This document shows, one piece after another, positions 1-8,752 of a DNA stretch of 64,000 bases (its first letter is position 1; every line of letters begins with the position of its first letter). The DNA comes from Pseudomonas alloputida (GTDB taxonomy: Bacteria; Pseudomonadota; Gammaproteobacteria; Pseudomonadales; Pseudomonadaceae): the NCBI RefSeq assembly GCF_021283545.2, contig NZ_CP128540.1, positions 1,275,501-1,339,500 on the forward strand, read 5' to 3'. A model generated the notes under the pieces. That model did not search any database and was not told where the DNA came from. It saw nothing but the letters and a program-made list of their open reading frames with translations. Made by a program: the position numbers and the translations under genes.

Positions 1-125
1 ATGCCAACATCGCCACCTTTGAAGAAGATGGTGGTGCCTACAACCAGGCAGATGCTGCTGGCTTCATCAAGCTCAATGCACTGCGTATGCGCATTGCCGC
101 CAACAAGGGCCGTTCGCTGCTCTGA
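1..125 (+). CDS. argG: argininosuccinate synthase, C-terminal fragment
   Basis: Only the last 40 codons lie in the window, read in the frame starting at base 3 and ending with TGA at 123-125. The fragment contains [20 protein letters not shown], which matches the conserved C-terminal segment of ArgG (ATFE..G.Y.Q.DA.GFI). ArgG condenses citrulline and aspartate to argininosuccinate in arginine synthesis. The open frame starting at base 1 overlaps it in another register and is a shadow. A strong terminator follows 15 bases after the stop, consistent with a gene end. The identification rests on about 40 residues, so it is good but not absolute. Confidence 0.85.
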   Translation, partial: ANIATFEEDGGAYNQADAAGFIKLNALRMRIAANKGRSLL

Positions 126-140
126 TTGCTGGCGTGTGCG

Positions 141-169
141 AAAACCCCGGCTCGGTCCGGGGTTTTTTT
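141..169 (+). terminator. rho-independent terminator of argG
   Basis: CCCCGG at 145-150 pairs with CCGGGG at 157-162 around a short loop. The stem is preceded by an A run and followed by seven T residues, the classical intrinsic terminator layout. Because the A run precedes the stem it could also act on the opposite strand, terminating the minus-strand gene that ends at 193. Confidence 0.9.
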
Positions 170-192
170 ATGCCCGCGCAAAGGCGGGTCGT

Positions 193-675
193 TCAACTTC
201 GGTGGCTCACATCATCGCCCTCGAGTGCGCTGATCGAAAGCTGCGCACATTGACGTCTGTCCAGATTACAAAAGCGCCAGACGCGCGCTGGCTCGGGCGG
301 TTGGGCAAGTGCGTGCAAGAGTTGTTGTTCCATCATGCGACAGGCGTCGGGGCCGGAGAACATGAAAGTGACAGGTTCGCCCTGTACCGCCTCGGGGGCA
401 TCATTGGCAATTGCGGGTGTGGCCACACTGCTCAGTGCTGGCGTGTTGTCGTGTGCTGCGTTGTTGGGAAGCGGGCTATAGAACGACTTGTAATTGAAGT
501 TGAGTGTCAGAAAAAACAGTGCCGTCAGAAAGAATGGAAAGCCTACCAGGAACCAGGTGTAGAGCCTTTGGCTGGACTCGCCGAGAAATGGCAGTGTGGC
601 AAGGGCGGAGGCTTCGATGATCCCCGCGAAGATGGCAATGATCGTCAGCGGGGCGACAGGTTGTGCTTGGGTCAT
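193..675 (-). CDS. conserved hypothetical membrane protein
   Basis: A 160-residue protein that I do not recognise as a named family. Two hydrophobic helices lie near the N-terminus, at about residues 10-32 and 38-60, separated by a short polar turn (GESSQR). A proline/alanine-rich linker follows, then a soluble C-terminal part containing FMFSGPDACRMMEQQLLHAL. The start is ATG at 673-675. It is convergent with argG and divergent from the response regulator gene. It is likely an inner-membrane protein; nothing in the sequence gives a reaction. That it is a real gene is supported by its coherent membrane topology. Confidence 0.7.
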   Translation of the reverse strand: MTQAQPVAPLTIIAIFAGIIEASALATLPFLGESSQRLYTWFLVGFPFFLTALFFLTLNFNYKSFYSPLPNNAAHDNTPALSSVATPAIANDAPEAVQGEPVTFMFSGPDACRMMEQQLLHALAQPPEPARVWRFCNLDRRQCAQLSISALEGDDVSHRS

Positions 676-1041
676 ATAGGCCGTCTCCAGCGGTTTTGTC
701 CATCTTTACCTTACTGCTGTACTCAACTAAAGGCTGGATTGTTTCCCGGGGGAGGAATGATCGTCAGAGAACCTCGTTGTGTTGCTTTTTCGACGTGTTT
801 GAGTCGGAAGTTTTCCTTTGCTGAAGATCAGTATTCAACTGGTACGTTTATGTCAGTGGGTGGTACTTTTTTTCGGTAATAAGTAATTTATTTGTTACAA
901 CCATAGTCATTGTGTGTAGGAAGTTTCTGTAAGTTCTGTAGGCTTTTTCTGTCCATGGCTTTCGCTGGTAAATCGCCGCGCCAGCAAGCGTCCTGTCGGT
1001 TATCGTGGCGTGCCAAAGCAACAACAATGTATGGATATCGC
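676..1041. other. intergenic region between divergent genes
   Basis: This 366-base stretch between two divergently read genes holds no convincing gene. It includes an AT-rich block at about 868-905 (poor GC for this genome) that is a reasonable place for the promoter of the downstream response regulator. I could not pick out a unique -35/-10 pair. Confidence 0.4.
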
Positions 1042-1665
1042 ATGAATAAAGTGCTTATCGTGGATGATCATCCGGTCATACGCCTGGCCGTACGCATGCT
1101 GATGGAGCGGCATGGGTATGACGTTGTGGCGGAGACTGACAATGGGGTAGCTGCGTTGCAGCTGACACGGCAACACCTGCCGGATATTGTGGTGCTGGAT
1201 ATCGGTATCCCGAAACTGGATGGCCTGGAGGTGATCGCCCGCATGGCGACATTCAGCCCGGGTAGCAAGGTACTGGTGCTGACGTCACAGGCCCCCGGCA
1301 ACTTTTCGATGCGCTGCATGCAGGCAGGGGCGGCGGGTTACGTGTGCAAGCAGCAGGAGCTTACCGAACTGCTCAGCGCTATCAAGGCTGTGTTGTCGGG
1401 TTACAGCTACTTCCCCAACCAGGCCTTGCATGCGTCACGTGGCAGGGGGGCGGGCAGCGAGACGGATATGGTGAATCGCCTTTCTGCGCGAGAAATGACG
1501 GTGCTGCAACAACTGGCGCGAGGGCGTTCGAACAAGGAGATTGCCGACAGCATGTACCTCAGTAACAAGACGGTCAGTACCTACAAGTCACGGCTGCTGC
1601 TCAAGCTCAATGCACGGTCATTGGTTGACCTGATCGAGCTGGCGCAACGGCAAGGTCTGAACTGA
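1042..1665 (+). CDS. NarL/LuxR-family response regulator
   Basis: A 207-residue two-domain regulator. The receiver domain (about 1-120) has the acidic pair D8-D9 in LIVDDH, the phosphoacceptor Asp at about residue 53 in VVLDIG, a Thr in VLVLTSQ and Lys in YVCKQQ. The C-terminal LuxR helix-turn-helix (about 145-205) has LSAREMTVLQQLARGRSNKEI and TVSTYKSRL. The start at 1042 gives the receiver its normal N-terminus (MNKVLIVDDH); an in-frame ATG at 1027 would add five residues. No sensor kinase gene is next to it, so it is an orphan here. It resembles the BvgA/EvgA class, but its target genes cannot be inferred. Confidence 0.9.
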   Translation: MNKVLIVDDHPVIRLAVRMLMERHGYDVVAETDNGVAALQLTRQHLPDIVVLDIGIPKLDGLEVIARMATFSPGSKVLVLTSQAPGNFSMRCMQAGAAGYVCKQQELTELLSAIKAVLSGYSYFPNQALHASRGRGAGSETDMVNRLSAREMTVLQQLARGRSNKEIADSMYLSNKTVSTYKSRLLLKLNARSLVDLIELAQRQGLN

Positions 1666-1678
1666 TCGCCAAGCCTTG

Positions 1679-1702
1679 AAGCCTCCAGCCAGGAGGCTTT
1701 GC
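1679..1702 (+). terminator. probable terminator after the response regulator
   Basis: AAGCCTCC at 1679-1686 pairs with GGAGGCTT at 1692-1699 around a five-base loop. The T tract is short (three T), so termination may be modest. The position, 14 bases after the stop codon, fits. Confidence 0.6.
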
Positions 1703-1735
1703 CAGGGCTATCGGTCCATGACTACGGGACCCGCA

Positions 1736-1912
1736 CTACAGGTCGTAATCGAAATCGGCCAACTGCTTCTGCAGGCGCCGTTCTTCCAGCATGTTGTCGA
1801 TGGTGCGACGTTTGCTCAGGTTGGTCTTTGCGATTTCAACCTGTGGCTCCGCGTCATCGTCTGCGGCAACAAAATCATCATCGATCGACAGGTCGTCTTT
1901 ATCGGTACTCAT
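1736..1912 (-). CDS. PA3496-family small protein
   Basis: A 58-residue acidic protein starting MSTDKDDLSIDDDFVAADDD and ending in a basic/amphipathic stretch (TIDNMLEERRLQKQL). It matches the small protein found next to nth in Pseudomonas, named the PA3496 family and described as a putative envelope integrity protein. I chose the internal ATG at 1912; the upstream ATG at 1924 would add four residues (MERL). It lies 104 bases upstream of the nth stop codon in genome order and is read in the same direction. There is no signal peptide or membrane segment, so any envelope role is by family name only. Confidence 0.7.
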   Translation of the reverse strand: MSTDKDDLSIDDDFVAADDDAEPQVEIAKTNLSKRRTIDNMLEERRLQKQLADFDYDL

Positions 1913-2016
1913 GAGTCGCTCCAAGCCAAGGGGCCATTGGCCGTCCTTATAACCAGAAAGCAGACGCTGGTAAAAAAGATTTTTTCAATCGATGTGAGTG
2001 GTTTTTGGCTATCGGC

Positions 2017-2655
2017 TCAATCGTCGGAGGTTTTGTGCTTGTACTCGCACAAATCTTCGATCCTGCAGCTGCCGCACCTTGGCTTGCGCGCCTGGCACAC
2101 GTAGCGCCCGTGCAGGATCAGCCAGTGGTGGGCGTCGAGCAGGTAGTCCTTGGGTACAAACTTGAGCAGTTTCTTTTCCACTTCCAGCACCGTTTTGCCT
2201 GGCGCGATGCCTGTGCGGTTACTCACCCGGAAGATATGGGTATCCACGGCCATGGCCGGTTGGCGAAACGCCGTGTTTAGCACCACGTTGGCGGTTTTGC
2301 GGCCGACGCCGGGTAGCGCCTCCAGCGCTTCGCGGGTTTGCGGTACCTGGCTGTCGTGGCGCTCGATCAGCAGCCGGCACGCTTCTATGACATTCTTGGC
2401 CTTGCTGTTGTAAAGCCCGATTGTCTTGATGTATTCGCTGAGGCCTTCAACGCCCAGGGCATAGATGGCCTCGGGGGTGTTGGCGACGGGGAACAGGCGG
2501 GCAGTGGCCTTGTTGACGCCGACGTCGGTGGATTGCGCGGACAGTGTCACGGCGACCAGCAGTTCAAACGGGGTCGTGTAGGCCAGTTCGGTCTTTGGGT
2601 CGGGGTTGTCTTCGTGCAGCCTGCGAAAAATCTCCAGGCGTTTGGCGGCATTCAT
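2017..2655 (-). CDS. nth: endonuclease III (DNA glycosylase/AP lyase)
   Basis: 212 residues, the normal length of bacterial Nth. The enzyme removes oxidised pyrimidines in base excision repair and cleaves the abasic site. The helix-hairpin-helix LPGVGRKTANVVL carries the catalytic Lys, and AVDTHIFRV carries the catalytic Asp. The C-terminal iron-sulfur loop has the exact C-x6-C-x2-C-x5-C spacing (CQARKPRCGSCRIEDLC). The start ATG at 2655 gives MNAAKRLEIF; the longer open frame upstream overlaps rnfE and is not the gene. It is the last gene of the rnf operon, four bases after rnfE, the order known from other gamma-proteobacteria. Confidence 0.97.
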   Translation of the reverse strand: MNAAKRLEIFRRLHEDNPDPKTELAYTTPFELLVAVTLSAQSTDVGVNKATARLFPVANTPEAIYALGVEGLSEYIKTIGLYNSKAKNVIEACRLLIERHDSQVPQTREALEALPGVGRKTANVVLNTAFRQPAMAVDTHIFRVSNRTGIAPGKTVLEVEKKLLKFVPKDYLLDAHHWLILHGRYVCQARKPRCGSCRIEDLCEYKHKTSDD

Positions 2656-2659
2656 GAAA

Positions 2660-3184
2660 TCAGGGCTTTCCTTGACGAGGTGGGTGGGCAGGGTCTGGAA
2701 GCAGGCGATTGTACAAGGCCAACAGCAGACCCAGCAGCAGTAGCGCACCGGGTGCGAGGCTGGCCAGGTGCAGCTCGGCATGGTCAGCCAGCCATTGGCG
2801 GCTGGCGCCCAGCAGCAGGCAAATGGCAAAGACAGCGCCGAGGTGCCTTGCGAGCAGGCGCCAGCGGCGTTGGTCAGGTAGCAGGTGGTCACTGGCCAGG
2901 CATTGCAGGCACAACAATGCGGGATAGTGGCCCAGGGCAATGGCCAGTGGTAGCAGCCAGGCCCGCAGGGCCAACTGCAGGCAACTGGCCAAGGCTGCCA
3001 GCAGCAACAGGCTAGCCAGTACATAGGCCCAGCTGGCCATGTGTTTACGCAGTGGCGCCAGCAACAGTTGGTGCAGGCACCCCATCAGTACTGCGCACAG
3101 GCCGATGGCCGCGCCTTCAGCCAGCGTTCGGGTGGCACCCAGCAGTGGCGCCAGGCTCATGGCCAGCAGGCAGAACCTATTCAT
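2660..3184 (-). CDS. rnfE: RnfE-like membrane subunit, shortened and degenerate
   Basis: 174 residues, very hydrophobic, against about 230 in E. coli RsxE. It belongs to the NqrD/RnfE family by position (after rnfG, before nth) and by an N-terminal stretch (MSLAPLLGATRTLAEGAAIGL) that aligns with the family's LGLCPLLAVTST..NALGLGL. In that alignment the conserved Cys that binds the inter-subunit [2Fe-2S] cluster is Ala. The second Cys may survive in LLCLQC. The start at 3184 (MNRFCLL) overlaps the rnfG stop by eight bases; an upstream ATG at 3208 is less likely. It probably still sits in the inner membrane with RnfA, but full electron transfer is doubtful. Confidence 0.75.
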   Translation of the reverse strand: MNRFCLLAMSLAPLLGATRTLAEGAAIGLCAVLMGCLHQLLLAPLRKHMASWAYVLASLLLLAALASCLQLALRAWLLPLAIALGHYPALLCLQCLASDHLLPDQRRWRLLARHLGAVFAICLLLGASRQWLADHAELHLASLAPGALLLLGLLLALYNRLLPDPAHPPRQGKP

Positions 3185-3779
3185 GGGTGGCGCCCTCCAG
3201 CAATACACTACGCTGCTCGTCGAAATAGCTCAGCGCATCCTGCAATGCGGCGATCACCGCTCGCGAGGTCACGGTTGCGCCGGCCAATTGGTCAAAGTCA
3301 CCCTGGTCCCGCTTCAGCGCCCAGTGATCGCCATGATCGCGGTTGTTGAACTGACTCAGCCAGTGCAATCGCGGATCCCCCAGGCGATCGCCCAGCCCGG
3401 GGCTTTCCTGTTGTTCGACAACCTGGCTGCCGATCAGCCGGCCGTCCGTGGTGATGGCGACGCTCAGCACGATCGGCCCGGCATACCCCTGGGCCTGTGT
3501 GATCAGGATAATGGCGCTTGGCTTACCTGCCATAGTGGCACGGTAAGCCGCCAGGATACGGCTATTGGGCCTCTGTGCGGCGGGCCTTGGCAGCGGGCTT
3601 TCCAGGGGCTGGTTGTCATAGCTACCGTCGGGCAGCACGGCCAGCCGCTGGCGGCTTTGCAGCTGCTTTTCAGCGCCGGCGATGACCGGACCGGTCCACT
3701 GCCGCCAGGCCAGGGTGGCTGACACTGCCAATACTCCAGTCAGCAGCAACAGGCCCACATCCCGAACCCCGCGCTTCAT
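3177..3779 (-). CDS. rnfG: RnfG electron-transport subunit
   Basis: 200 residues. An N-terminal membrane anchor (about 8-25) is followed by a periplasmic FMN-binding domain. The flavinylation motif is seen as LAGATVTSRAV near residue 170, where a Thr in GATxTS takes FMN covalently in Rnf/Nqr proteins. ESPGLGDRLGDPRLHWLSQF is also typical of the family. ATG at 3779 overlaps the rnfD stop by four bases. Because this flavin site is intact, the subunit is likely functional as a flavoprotein, although its usual partners RnfB and RnfC are not encoded here. Confidence 0.88.
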   Translation of the reverse strand: MKRGVRDVGLLLLTGVLAVSATLAWRQWTGPVIAGAEKQLQSRQRLAVLPDGSYDNQPLESPLPRPAAQRPNSRILAAYRATMAGKPSAIILITQAQGYAGPIVLSVAITTDGRLIGSQVVEQQESPGLGDRLGDPRLHWLSQFNNRDHGDHWALKRDQGDFDQLAGATVTSRAVIAALQDALSYFDEQRSVLLEGATHE

Positions 3780-4747
3780 CGGGCTGCCTGCTGACGCTGC
3801 ACAGCCATGCGCTCGAGTGCCGGTGCGAAAAGGTTCATCAGCAGGACGGCGAACGCGGTGCCATCCGGATAGCTGCCCCAGGTACGAATCAGGTAGATGA
3901 GCACCCCTGTTCCCACGCCGAAGCACAGCTTGGCCCAGTCGTCTCTGGGGCCGGACACTGGCTCGGTCGCAATGAAGAAGGCTGCCAGCATGGTCGAGCC
4001 GGAAAACAGGTGCAGCAAAGGCGAGCCATTGGAGTCCGACCCCGAACCGTTCCAGCCCAACAAGCTGAATACCAATAGCCCTGCCAGCAAACCTGCCGGT
4101 GCATGCCAACTGATCACCTTGCGCTGTAACAAGAACAGGCCACCAAGCAGGAATGCCAGGTTGACCCATTCGCTGCCTGCCCCGCCAATGTTGCCAAAGC
4201 CCGGATGGCTGGCGAACAGCTCGTCGATGGTCAGGCTGCGGTTGTGGCGCAAGCCGTCGAGCAATGTCGGTCGGGCCCAGGCATCGATCTGTCCGCCCCC
4301 AGCGAACACCTGCTGCACGCTGTCGAGCAGGCCTGGGGCCTGCCCAGGCCAATGGTTCATCTGCAACGGGAAGCTGAGCAGCACGAAGGCATAGCCCACC
4401 ATGGCTGGATTGAACAGATTTCGCCCGACCCCACCGTAGGCCTGCTTGCCGATACCGATCGCGACACTTGCCGCGATGACCGGCAGCCACCATGGCGCCA
4501 AGGTGGGCAGGGCGGCCGCCAGCAGTACGGCGGTCACCAGTGCGCTGCCGTCGTTTAGCGCCTGGCTCAGCGATTGGCTGCGCAGTGCCAGCAGCAATGC
4601 CTCGCACAGCAGCGCGGCACTGGCGCACAGCAACAGGTTCAGCATCATGCCCCAGCCATGCAGCCACAACAGCGCCAGCAGCCCAGGCGTGCAGGCGAGC
4701 AAGACCAGGCCCATGCTGGTGCGTAGGCGCGGATCGGGACTGCTCAT
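3776..4747 (-). CDS. rnfD: RnfD electron-transport subunit
   Basis: 323 residues with about nine to ten membrane helices. Family marks include LNDGSALVTAVLLAAALP, GKQAYGGVGRNLFNPAM and the C-terminal YPDGTAFAVLLMNLFAP. The segment DAWARPTLLDGL aligns with the place where RnfD carries its covalently FMN-modified Thr; the Thr is kept although the flanking residues differ from the usual GAT. Start ATG at 4747, overlapping the rnfA stop. RnfD forms the membrane core of the ion-coupled complex with RnfA, RnfE and RnfG. This is the best-preserved gene of this cluster. Confidence 0.9.
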   Translation of the reverse strand: MSSPDPRLRTSMGLVLLACTPGLLALLWLHGWGMMLNLLLCASAALLCEALLLALRSQSLSQALNDGSALVTAVLLAAALPTLAPWWLPVIAASVAIGIGKQAYGGVGRNLFNPAMVGYAFVLLSFPLQMNHWPGQAPGLLDSVQQVFAGGGQIDAWARPTLLDGLRHNRSLTIDELFASHPGFGNIGGAGSEWVNLAFLLGGLFLLQRKVISWHAPAGLLAGLLVFSLLGWNGSGSDSNGSPLLHLFSGSTMLAAFFIATEPVSGPRDDWAKLCFGVGTGVLIYLIRTWGSYPDGTAFAVLLMNLFAPALERMAVQRQQAAR

Positions 4748-5292
4748 TGGCCAAACATTCCGTTGAAACCGGAAAACGCCATAGCCATCACCCCGGCACC
4801 GATCAATTCGATGGGCAGGCCGCGCAGCACGTTGGGGATATCGGCGTGGGCGCTGCGCTGGCGCAGGTCGGCGAACACCATCAGCGCCAGCCAGAAGCCG
4901 CCACCCGTCAGCAAGCCTTTGAGCAGCATGGTTGGCCAGGTGGTGCCGTCGCTTGTCTGCTGCAGGGCAAGCCCAAGCGCTGCTGCATTGCTCAACAGCA
5001 GCGCTGGCAACCCCACTACAGGCCAGGCCGGGCGCCACTTGGCCAAAAGCCAGGGCAGTCCCCAGGCGAGCAAGGCCAGCCAGGGCAATAGCAGAAACAG
5101 GGCAAGATCGTGGATGTGCAACGGGGCAAGTACCGCGTGCACCAGCAGCTGCGCGCCGATTACGCCCAGGGCGATGCACAGGGCGCAGGCCAGGCCGTGC
5201 ACCTGAAGTTGCAGCCCGGAGAGTGGCTGTCGGAGCAGGCACAGGTGATTGATCAGTGCGGCGCTGATCAGGACCAGGATGTAGTCATTCAT
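4744..5292 (-). CDS. rnfA: RnfA-like membrane subunit lacking cluster cysteines
   Basis: 182 residues (about 193 in E. coli RsxA), six predicted helices, beginning MNDYILVLISAALINH, like the family MTDYLLLF...VNN. The C-terminal part (FADLRQRSAHADIPNVLRGL, GAGVMAMAFSGFNG) is clearly RnfA. The two cysteines expected at the membrane [2Fe-2S] site are absent. The LGLCPFMG region reads RQPLSGLQ, and the TNCAVLG region reads SNAAALG. All three cysteines present are in the first 40 residues at other positions. It is the first gene of the operon; rnfB and rnfC, which normally follow it, are missing, and rnfD begins at once. Confidence 0.8.
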   Translation of the reverse strand: MNDYILVLISAALINHLCLLRQPLSGLQLQVHGLACALCIALGVIGAQLLVHAVLAPLHIHDLALFLLLPWLALLAWGLPWLLAKWRPAWPVVGLPALLLSNAAALGLALQQTSDGTTWPTMLLKGLLTGGGFWLALMVFADLRQRSAHADIPNVLRGLPIELIGAGVMAMAFSGFNGMFGQ

Positions 5293-5354
5293 GAGATGAC
5301 GATAGCCGGGAATCGGGGCGATTGTCCGGGTTTGACATGAAGGGGCCTGCGTAA

Positions 5355-5383
5355 TTGTGGGAGCGGGCAGGCCGCTCCCACAA
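5355..5383. terminator. perfect inverted repeat between rnfA and metG
   Basis: TTGTGGGAGCGG at 5355-5366 pairs perfectly with CCGCTCCCACAA at 5372-5383 around a five-base loop. The arm is the first half of the Pseudomonas REP sequence folded on itself. It lies 15 bases beyond the metG stop on the minus strand, so it may work as a terminator or mRNA-stabilising hairpin for metG. Confidence 0.6.
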
Positions 5384-5398
5384 TGGCCGGCAGGGCGG

Positions 5399-7438
5399 TT
5401 ACTTGATGCGCTGGCCTGGCTTGGCGCCGCTGTCCGGGCTCAGCAGGTAGATTTCTTCACCGCCAGGGCCGGCAGCCATGACCATGCCTTCGGACACGCC
5501 AAAGCGCATCTTCCGGGGTTTGAGGTTGGCTACCATCATGGTCAGGCGGCCTTCCAGCTTGGACGGGTCTGGGTAGGCTGACTTGATGCCGGAGAACACG
5601 TTGCGGCGCTCGTCACCAATGTCCAGGGTCAGTTGCAGCAACTTGTCGGCACCCGCCACGGCTTCAGCCTTGACGATCAGCGCCACACGCAGGTCGACGG
5701 CAGCGAAGGTATCGAACTCGATCTCTGCCGACAGCGGGTCCTTGGCCAGCTCGCCATTGCCCGCCGGGGCCTTGGCTTCGGCAGCCAGCAGGTCTTCCTT
5801 GCTGGCAGCGACCATGGCTTCGACCTTGGCCGGCTCGATACGGCTCATCAGGGCCTTGAACGGATTAAGCTGGTGGTTTTCCAGGCGTGTCAGGTGGTCG
5901 TTCCAGGTCAGCGGGGCCACGTTGAGGAAAGCCTCGGCGTCAGCGGCCAGCACCGGCAGTACCGGTTTGAGGAAGATCACCAACTGGCGGAACAGGTTGA
6001 TGCCTTGGGCGCAAATGGCCTGGACTTCATCCTGCTTGCCTTCCTGTTTGGCCAGTGACCACGGTGCCTTGTCGGCGATCCAGGCGTTGGCGCGGTCGGC
6101 CAGTGCCATGATTTCGCGCATGGCGCGGCCAAAATCACGGGCCTCATAGGCTTCGGCGATGGAAGGTGCGGCAGCCAGGAAGGCTTCGGTCAGCTCAGGC
6201 GCGGCATCACCGCCTACCATCACACCTTCGTTGCCCTTGTGGATGAAACCGGCGCAGCGGCTGGCAATGTTGACGACCTTGCCGACCAGGTCGGAGTTGA
6301 CCTTCTGCACGAAGTCTTCCAGGTTCAGGTCCAGGTCGTCGACGCCACGGCCCAGCTTGGCCGCATAGTAATAACGCAGGTATTCCGGCTGCAGGTGGTC
6401 CAGGTAGGTGCGGGCCTTGATGAAGGTGCCGCGCGACTTGGACATCTTGGCGCCGTTGACCGTCAGGTAGCCGTGCACGTTGACCGCGGTCGGCTTGCGG
6501 AAGCCGGCGCCTTCGAGCATGGCAGGCCAGAACAGGGCGTGGAAGTTGACGATGTCCTTGCCGATGAAGTGGTACAGCTCGGCCTTGGAGCCTTCGTGCC
6601 AGAAGGCGTCGAAGTCCAGCTCCGGGCGGCGTGCGCAGAGGTTCTTGAAGCTGGCCATGTAGCCGATTGGTGCATCCAGCCATACGTAGAAGTATTTGCC
6701 AGGCTCGCCCGGGATCTCGAAGCCGAAGTACGGCGCGTCGCGGGAGATATCCCACTCCTGCAGGCCGGAGTCCAGCCATTCCGCCAGCTTGTTGGCTACC
6801 GCGTCCTGCAGGGTGCCGCTTCGGGTCCACTGCTGCAGCATGGCCTGGAAGTCTGGCAGCTTGAAGAAGAAATGCTGGGAATCACGCAGTACCGGGGTGG
6901 CACCGGAGATCGCCGACTTGGGGTTCTTCAGCTCGGTGGGTGCGTAGGTGGCGCCGCATTTTTCGCAGTTGTCGCCGTACTGGTCTTCGGCCGCGCACTT
7001 CGGGCAGGTGCCCTTGATGAAGCGGTCGGCGAGGAACATGCCTTTTTCCGGGTCGAAGTACTGGGTCACCGAACGGGTGGCGATGTGCCCGGCTTCACGC
7101 AGGCGCGAGTAGATCAGGCTCGACAGCTCGCGGTTCTCGTCGCTGTGGGTGGAGTGGAAATTGTCGAAGTCCACCAGGAAGTCGGCGAAATCGCTGCTGT
7201 GCTCGGCCTGGACGTTGGCGATCAGCTGTTCCGGGGTGATGCCTTCCTTTTCGGCGCGCAGCATGATGGCCGAACCGTGGGCGTCATCGGCGCAGACATA
7301 GATGCACTGGTTGCCGCGCAGCTTCTGGAAGCGCACCCACATGTCCGTCTGGATGTACTCCAGCATATGGCCGAGATGGATCGATCCATTGGCATAGGGC
7401 AGGGCGCTGGTGACGAGAATCTGGCGTGGCTCGGACAT
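5399..7438 (-). CDS. metG: methionyl-tRNA synthetase
   Basis: 679 residues, the long (E. coli-like) form. It charges tRNA-Met and initiator tRNA in the cytoplasm. The class I HIGH motif is HLGH at about residue 21 and the KMSKS loop is KMSKS in [11 protein letters not shown]. The zinc knuckles [18 protein letters not shown] lie in the insertion domain. The C-terminal EMAP-II-like tRNA-binding and dimerisation domain begins around [20 protein letters not shown]. The start at 7438 gives [20 protein letters not shown]; the longer frame upstream has no family support. It is divergent from apbC with 158 bases between them, a conserved Pseudomonas arrangement. Confidence 0.98.
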   Translation of the reverse strand: MSEPRQILVTSALPYANGSIHLGHMLEYIQTDMWVRFQKLRGNQCIYVCADDAHGSAIMLRAEKEGITPEQLIANVQAEHSSDFADFLVDFDNFHSTHSDENRELSSLIYSRLREAGHIATRSVTQYFDPEKGMFLADRFIKGTCPKCAAEDQYGDNCEKCGATYAPTELKNPKSAISGATPVLRDSQHFFFKLPDFQAMLQQWTRSGTLQDAVANKLAEWLDSGLQEWDISRDAPYFGFEIPGEPGKYFYVWLDAPIGYMASFKNLCARRPELDFDAFWHEGSKAELYHFIGKDIVNFHALFWPAMLEGAGFRKPTAVNVHGYLTVNGAKMSKSRGTFIKARTYLDHLQPEYLRYYYAAKLGRGVDDLDLNLEDFVQKVNSDLVGKVVNIASRCAGFIHKGNEGVMVGGDAAPELTEAFLAAAPSIAEAYEARDFGRAMREIMALADRANAWIADKAPWSLAKQEGKQDEVQAICAQGINLFRQLVIFLKPVLPVLAADAEAFLNVAPLTWNDHLTRLENHQLNPFKALMSRIEPAKVEAMVAASKEDLLAAEAKAPAGNGELAKDPLSAEIEFDTFAAVDLRVALIVKAEAVAGADKLLQLTLDIGDERRNVFSGIKSAYPDPSKLEGRLTMMVANLKPRKMRFGVSEGMVMAAGPGGEEIYLLSPDSGAKPGQRIK

Positions 7439-7596
7439 GGTGGCTCGGCTACTTATCTGGCTACGGGGTAAAAATGAGGATGATCGGCCACTATAAAGGG
7501 CTGGCGAAGATATTTCACCCCGCAAGCGCATCTGCTGACGATTGACGGGTTAGGATAGGCGGCTGTTTTACATTCAGTTTGCCAATGGGAGTCTCC

Positions 7597-8691
7597 ATGA
7601 GTGCCGTCACCCGTGCCGCCGTTGAAGGCGTGCTTCGCCAGTACACCGACCCCTACCTGAACCAGGACCCGGTCAGCGCCGGCTGCGTGCGCGCCATCGA
7701 TATCCAGGGCGGGCAGGTCAGCGTGCAGTTGCAGTTGGGTTATGCCGCAGGGCTGTTCAAGAACGGCTGGGCCCAGGTGCTGCAGGCCGCCATTGGCAGC
7801 CTCGAGGGGGTCACTGGCGCTCAGGTTTCGATCGATTGCGTGGTGGCCGCGCACAAGGCCCAGGCCCAGGTGCCATCCATGGCCAACGTCAAGAACATCA
7901 TCGCCGTGGCCTCGGGCAAGGGCGGTGTGGGCAAATCGACCACCGCTGCCAACCTGGCCTTGGCCCTCGCACGCGAAGGCGCACGGGTAGGTATTCTCGA
8001 TGCCGATATCTACGGCCCCAGTCAGGGGGTGATGTTCGGCATCGCCGAGGGCACCCGTCCACAGATTCGCGAGCAGAAGTGGTTTGTGCCGATCAAGGCC
8101 CACGGCGTGGAAGTCATGTCCATGGCCTTCCTCACCGACGACAACACGCCGATGGTATGGCGTGGCCCAATGGTGTCTGGCGCGCTGCTGCAACTGGTCA
8201 CCCAGACCGCCTGGGATGACCTGGATTACCTGGTGATCGATATGCCACCGGGTACCGGTGACATCCAGCTGACCCTGGCACAAAAGGTACCGGTGGTCGG
8301 TTCGGTGATCGTCACCACGCCGCAGGACCTGGCGCTGCTGGATGCCAAGAAGGGCGTGGAAATGTTCCGCAAGGTCAACATTCCGGTGCTGGGCGTGGTC
8401 GAGAACATGGCCGTGCATATCTGCTCGAATTGCGGCCATGCCGAACACCTGTTCGGTGAGGGTGGCGGCGAGAAGCTGGCCAGCCAGTATGGCGTCGACC
8501 TGCTGGCGTCGCTGCCGTTGTCGATGCTGATACGTGAGCAGGCCGACAGCGGCAAGCCCACGGCGATCGCCGAGCCGGAAAGCCAGATTGCCATGGTTTA
8601 CCAGGAGCTGGCCCGCCAGGTAGGCGCGCGGATCGTGCTGCAGGAAGCTGCGGCGCCGGCAATGCCCAGCATTACCATCAGCGAAGACTGA
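7597..8691 (+). CDS. apbC: iron-sulfur cluster carrier protein ApbC/Mrp
   Basis: 364 residues. An N-terminal MIP18-type domain (about 1-90) is followed by a P-loop ATPase of the Mrp/NBP35 class. The deviant Walker A is GKGGVGKSTTA, and DADIYGPSQG and VIDMPPGTGD follow. The C-terminal CSNCGH holds the CxxC that binds a bridging Fe-S cluster in the dimer. It delivers Fe-S clusters to apoproteins. The start at 7597 is chosen because GGGAGT lies five bases upstream; the in-frame upstream ATGs have no such site. It is followed by a shared terminator with the cold-shock gene. Confidence 0.95.
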   Translation: MSAVTRAAVEGVLRQYTDPYLNQDPVSAGCVRAIDIQGGQVSVQLQLGYAAGLFKNGWAQVLQAAIGSLEGVTGAQVSIDCVVAAHKAQAQVPSMANVKNIIAVASGKGGVGKSTTAANLALALAREGARVGILDADIYGPSQGVMFGIAEGTRPQIREQKWFVPIKAHGVEVMSMAFLTDDNTPMVWRGPMVSGALLQLVTQTAWDDLDYLVIDMPPGTGDIQLTLAQKVPVVGSVIVTTPQDLALLDAKKGVEMFRKVNIPVLGVVENMAVHICSNCGHAEHLFGEGGGEKLASQYGVDLLASLPLSMLIREQADSGKPTAIAEPESQIAMVYQELARQVGARIVLQEAAAPAMPSITISED

Positions 8692-8752
8692 CCTGCCATA
8701 CCGAGTTTGCCCGCACACAGCGACTGCGCCGTACTTGAAGCCTGTGCAGTCC

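Noticed and set aside
1..879. 292-codon plus-strand open frame from the first base
   Set aside because: It overlaps the true ArgG end in another frame, runs through the argG terminator and lies antisense to the two-helix membrane protein. Its composition is not protein-like.
6239..7471. 410-codon plus-strand frame opposite metG
   Set aside because: It is antisense to a complete metG with all catalytic motifs; GC-rich genomes routinely give such shadow frames.
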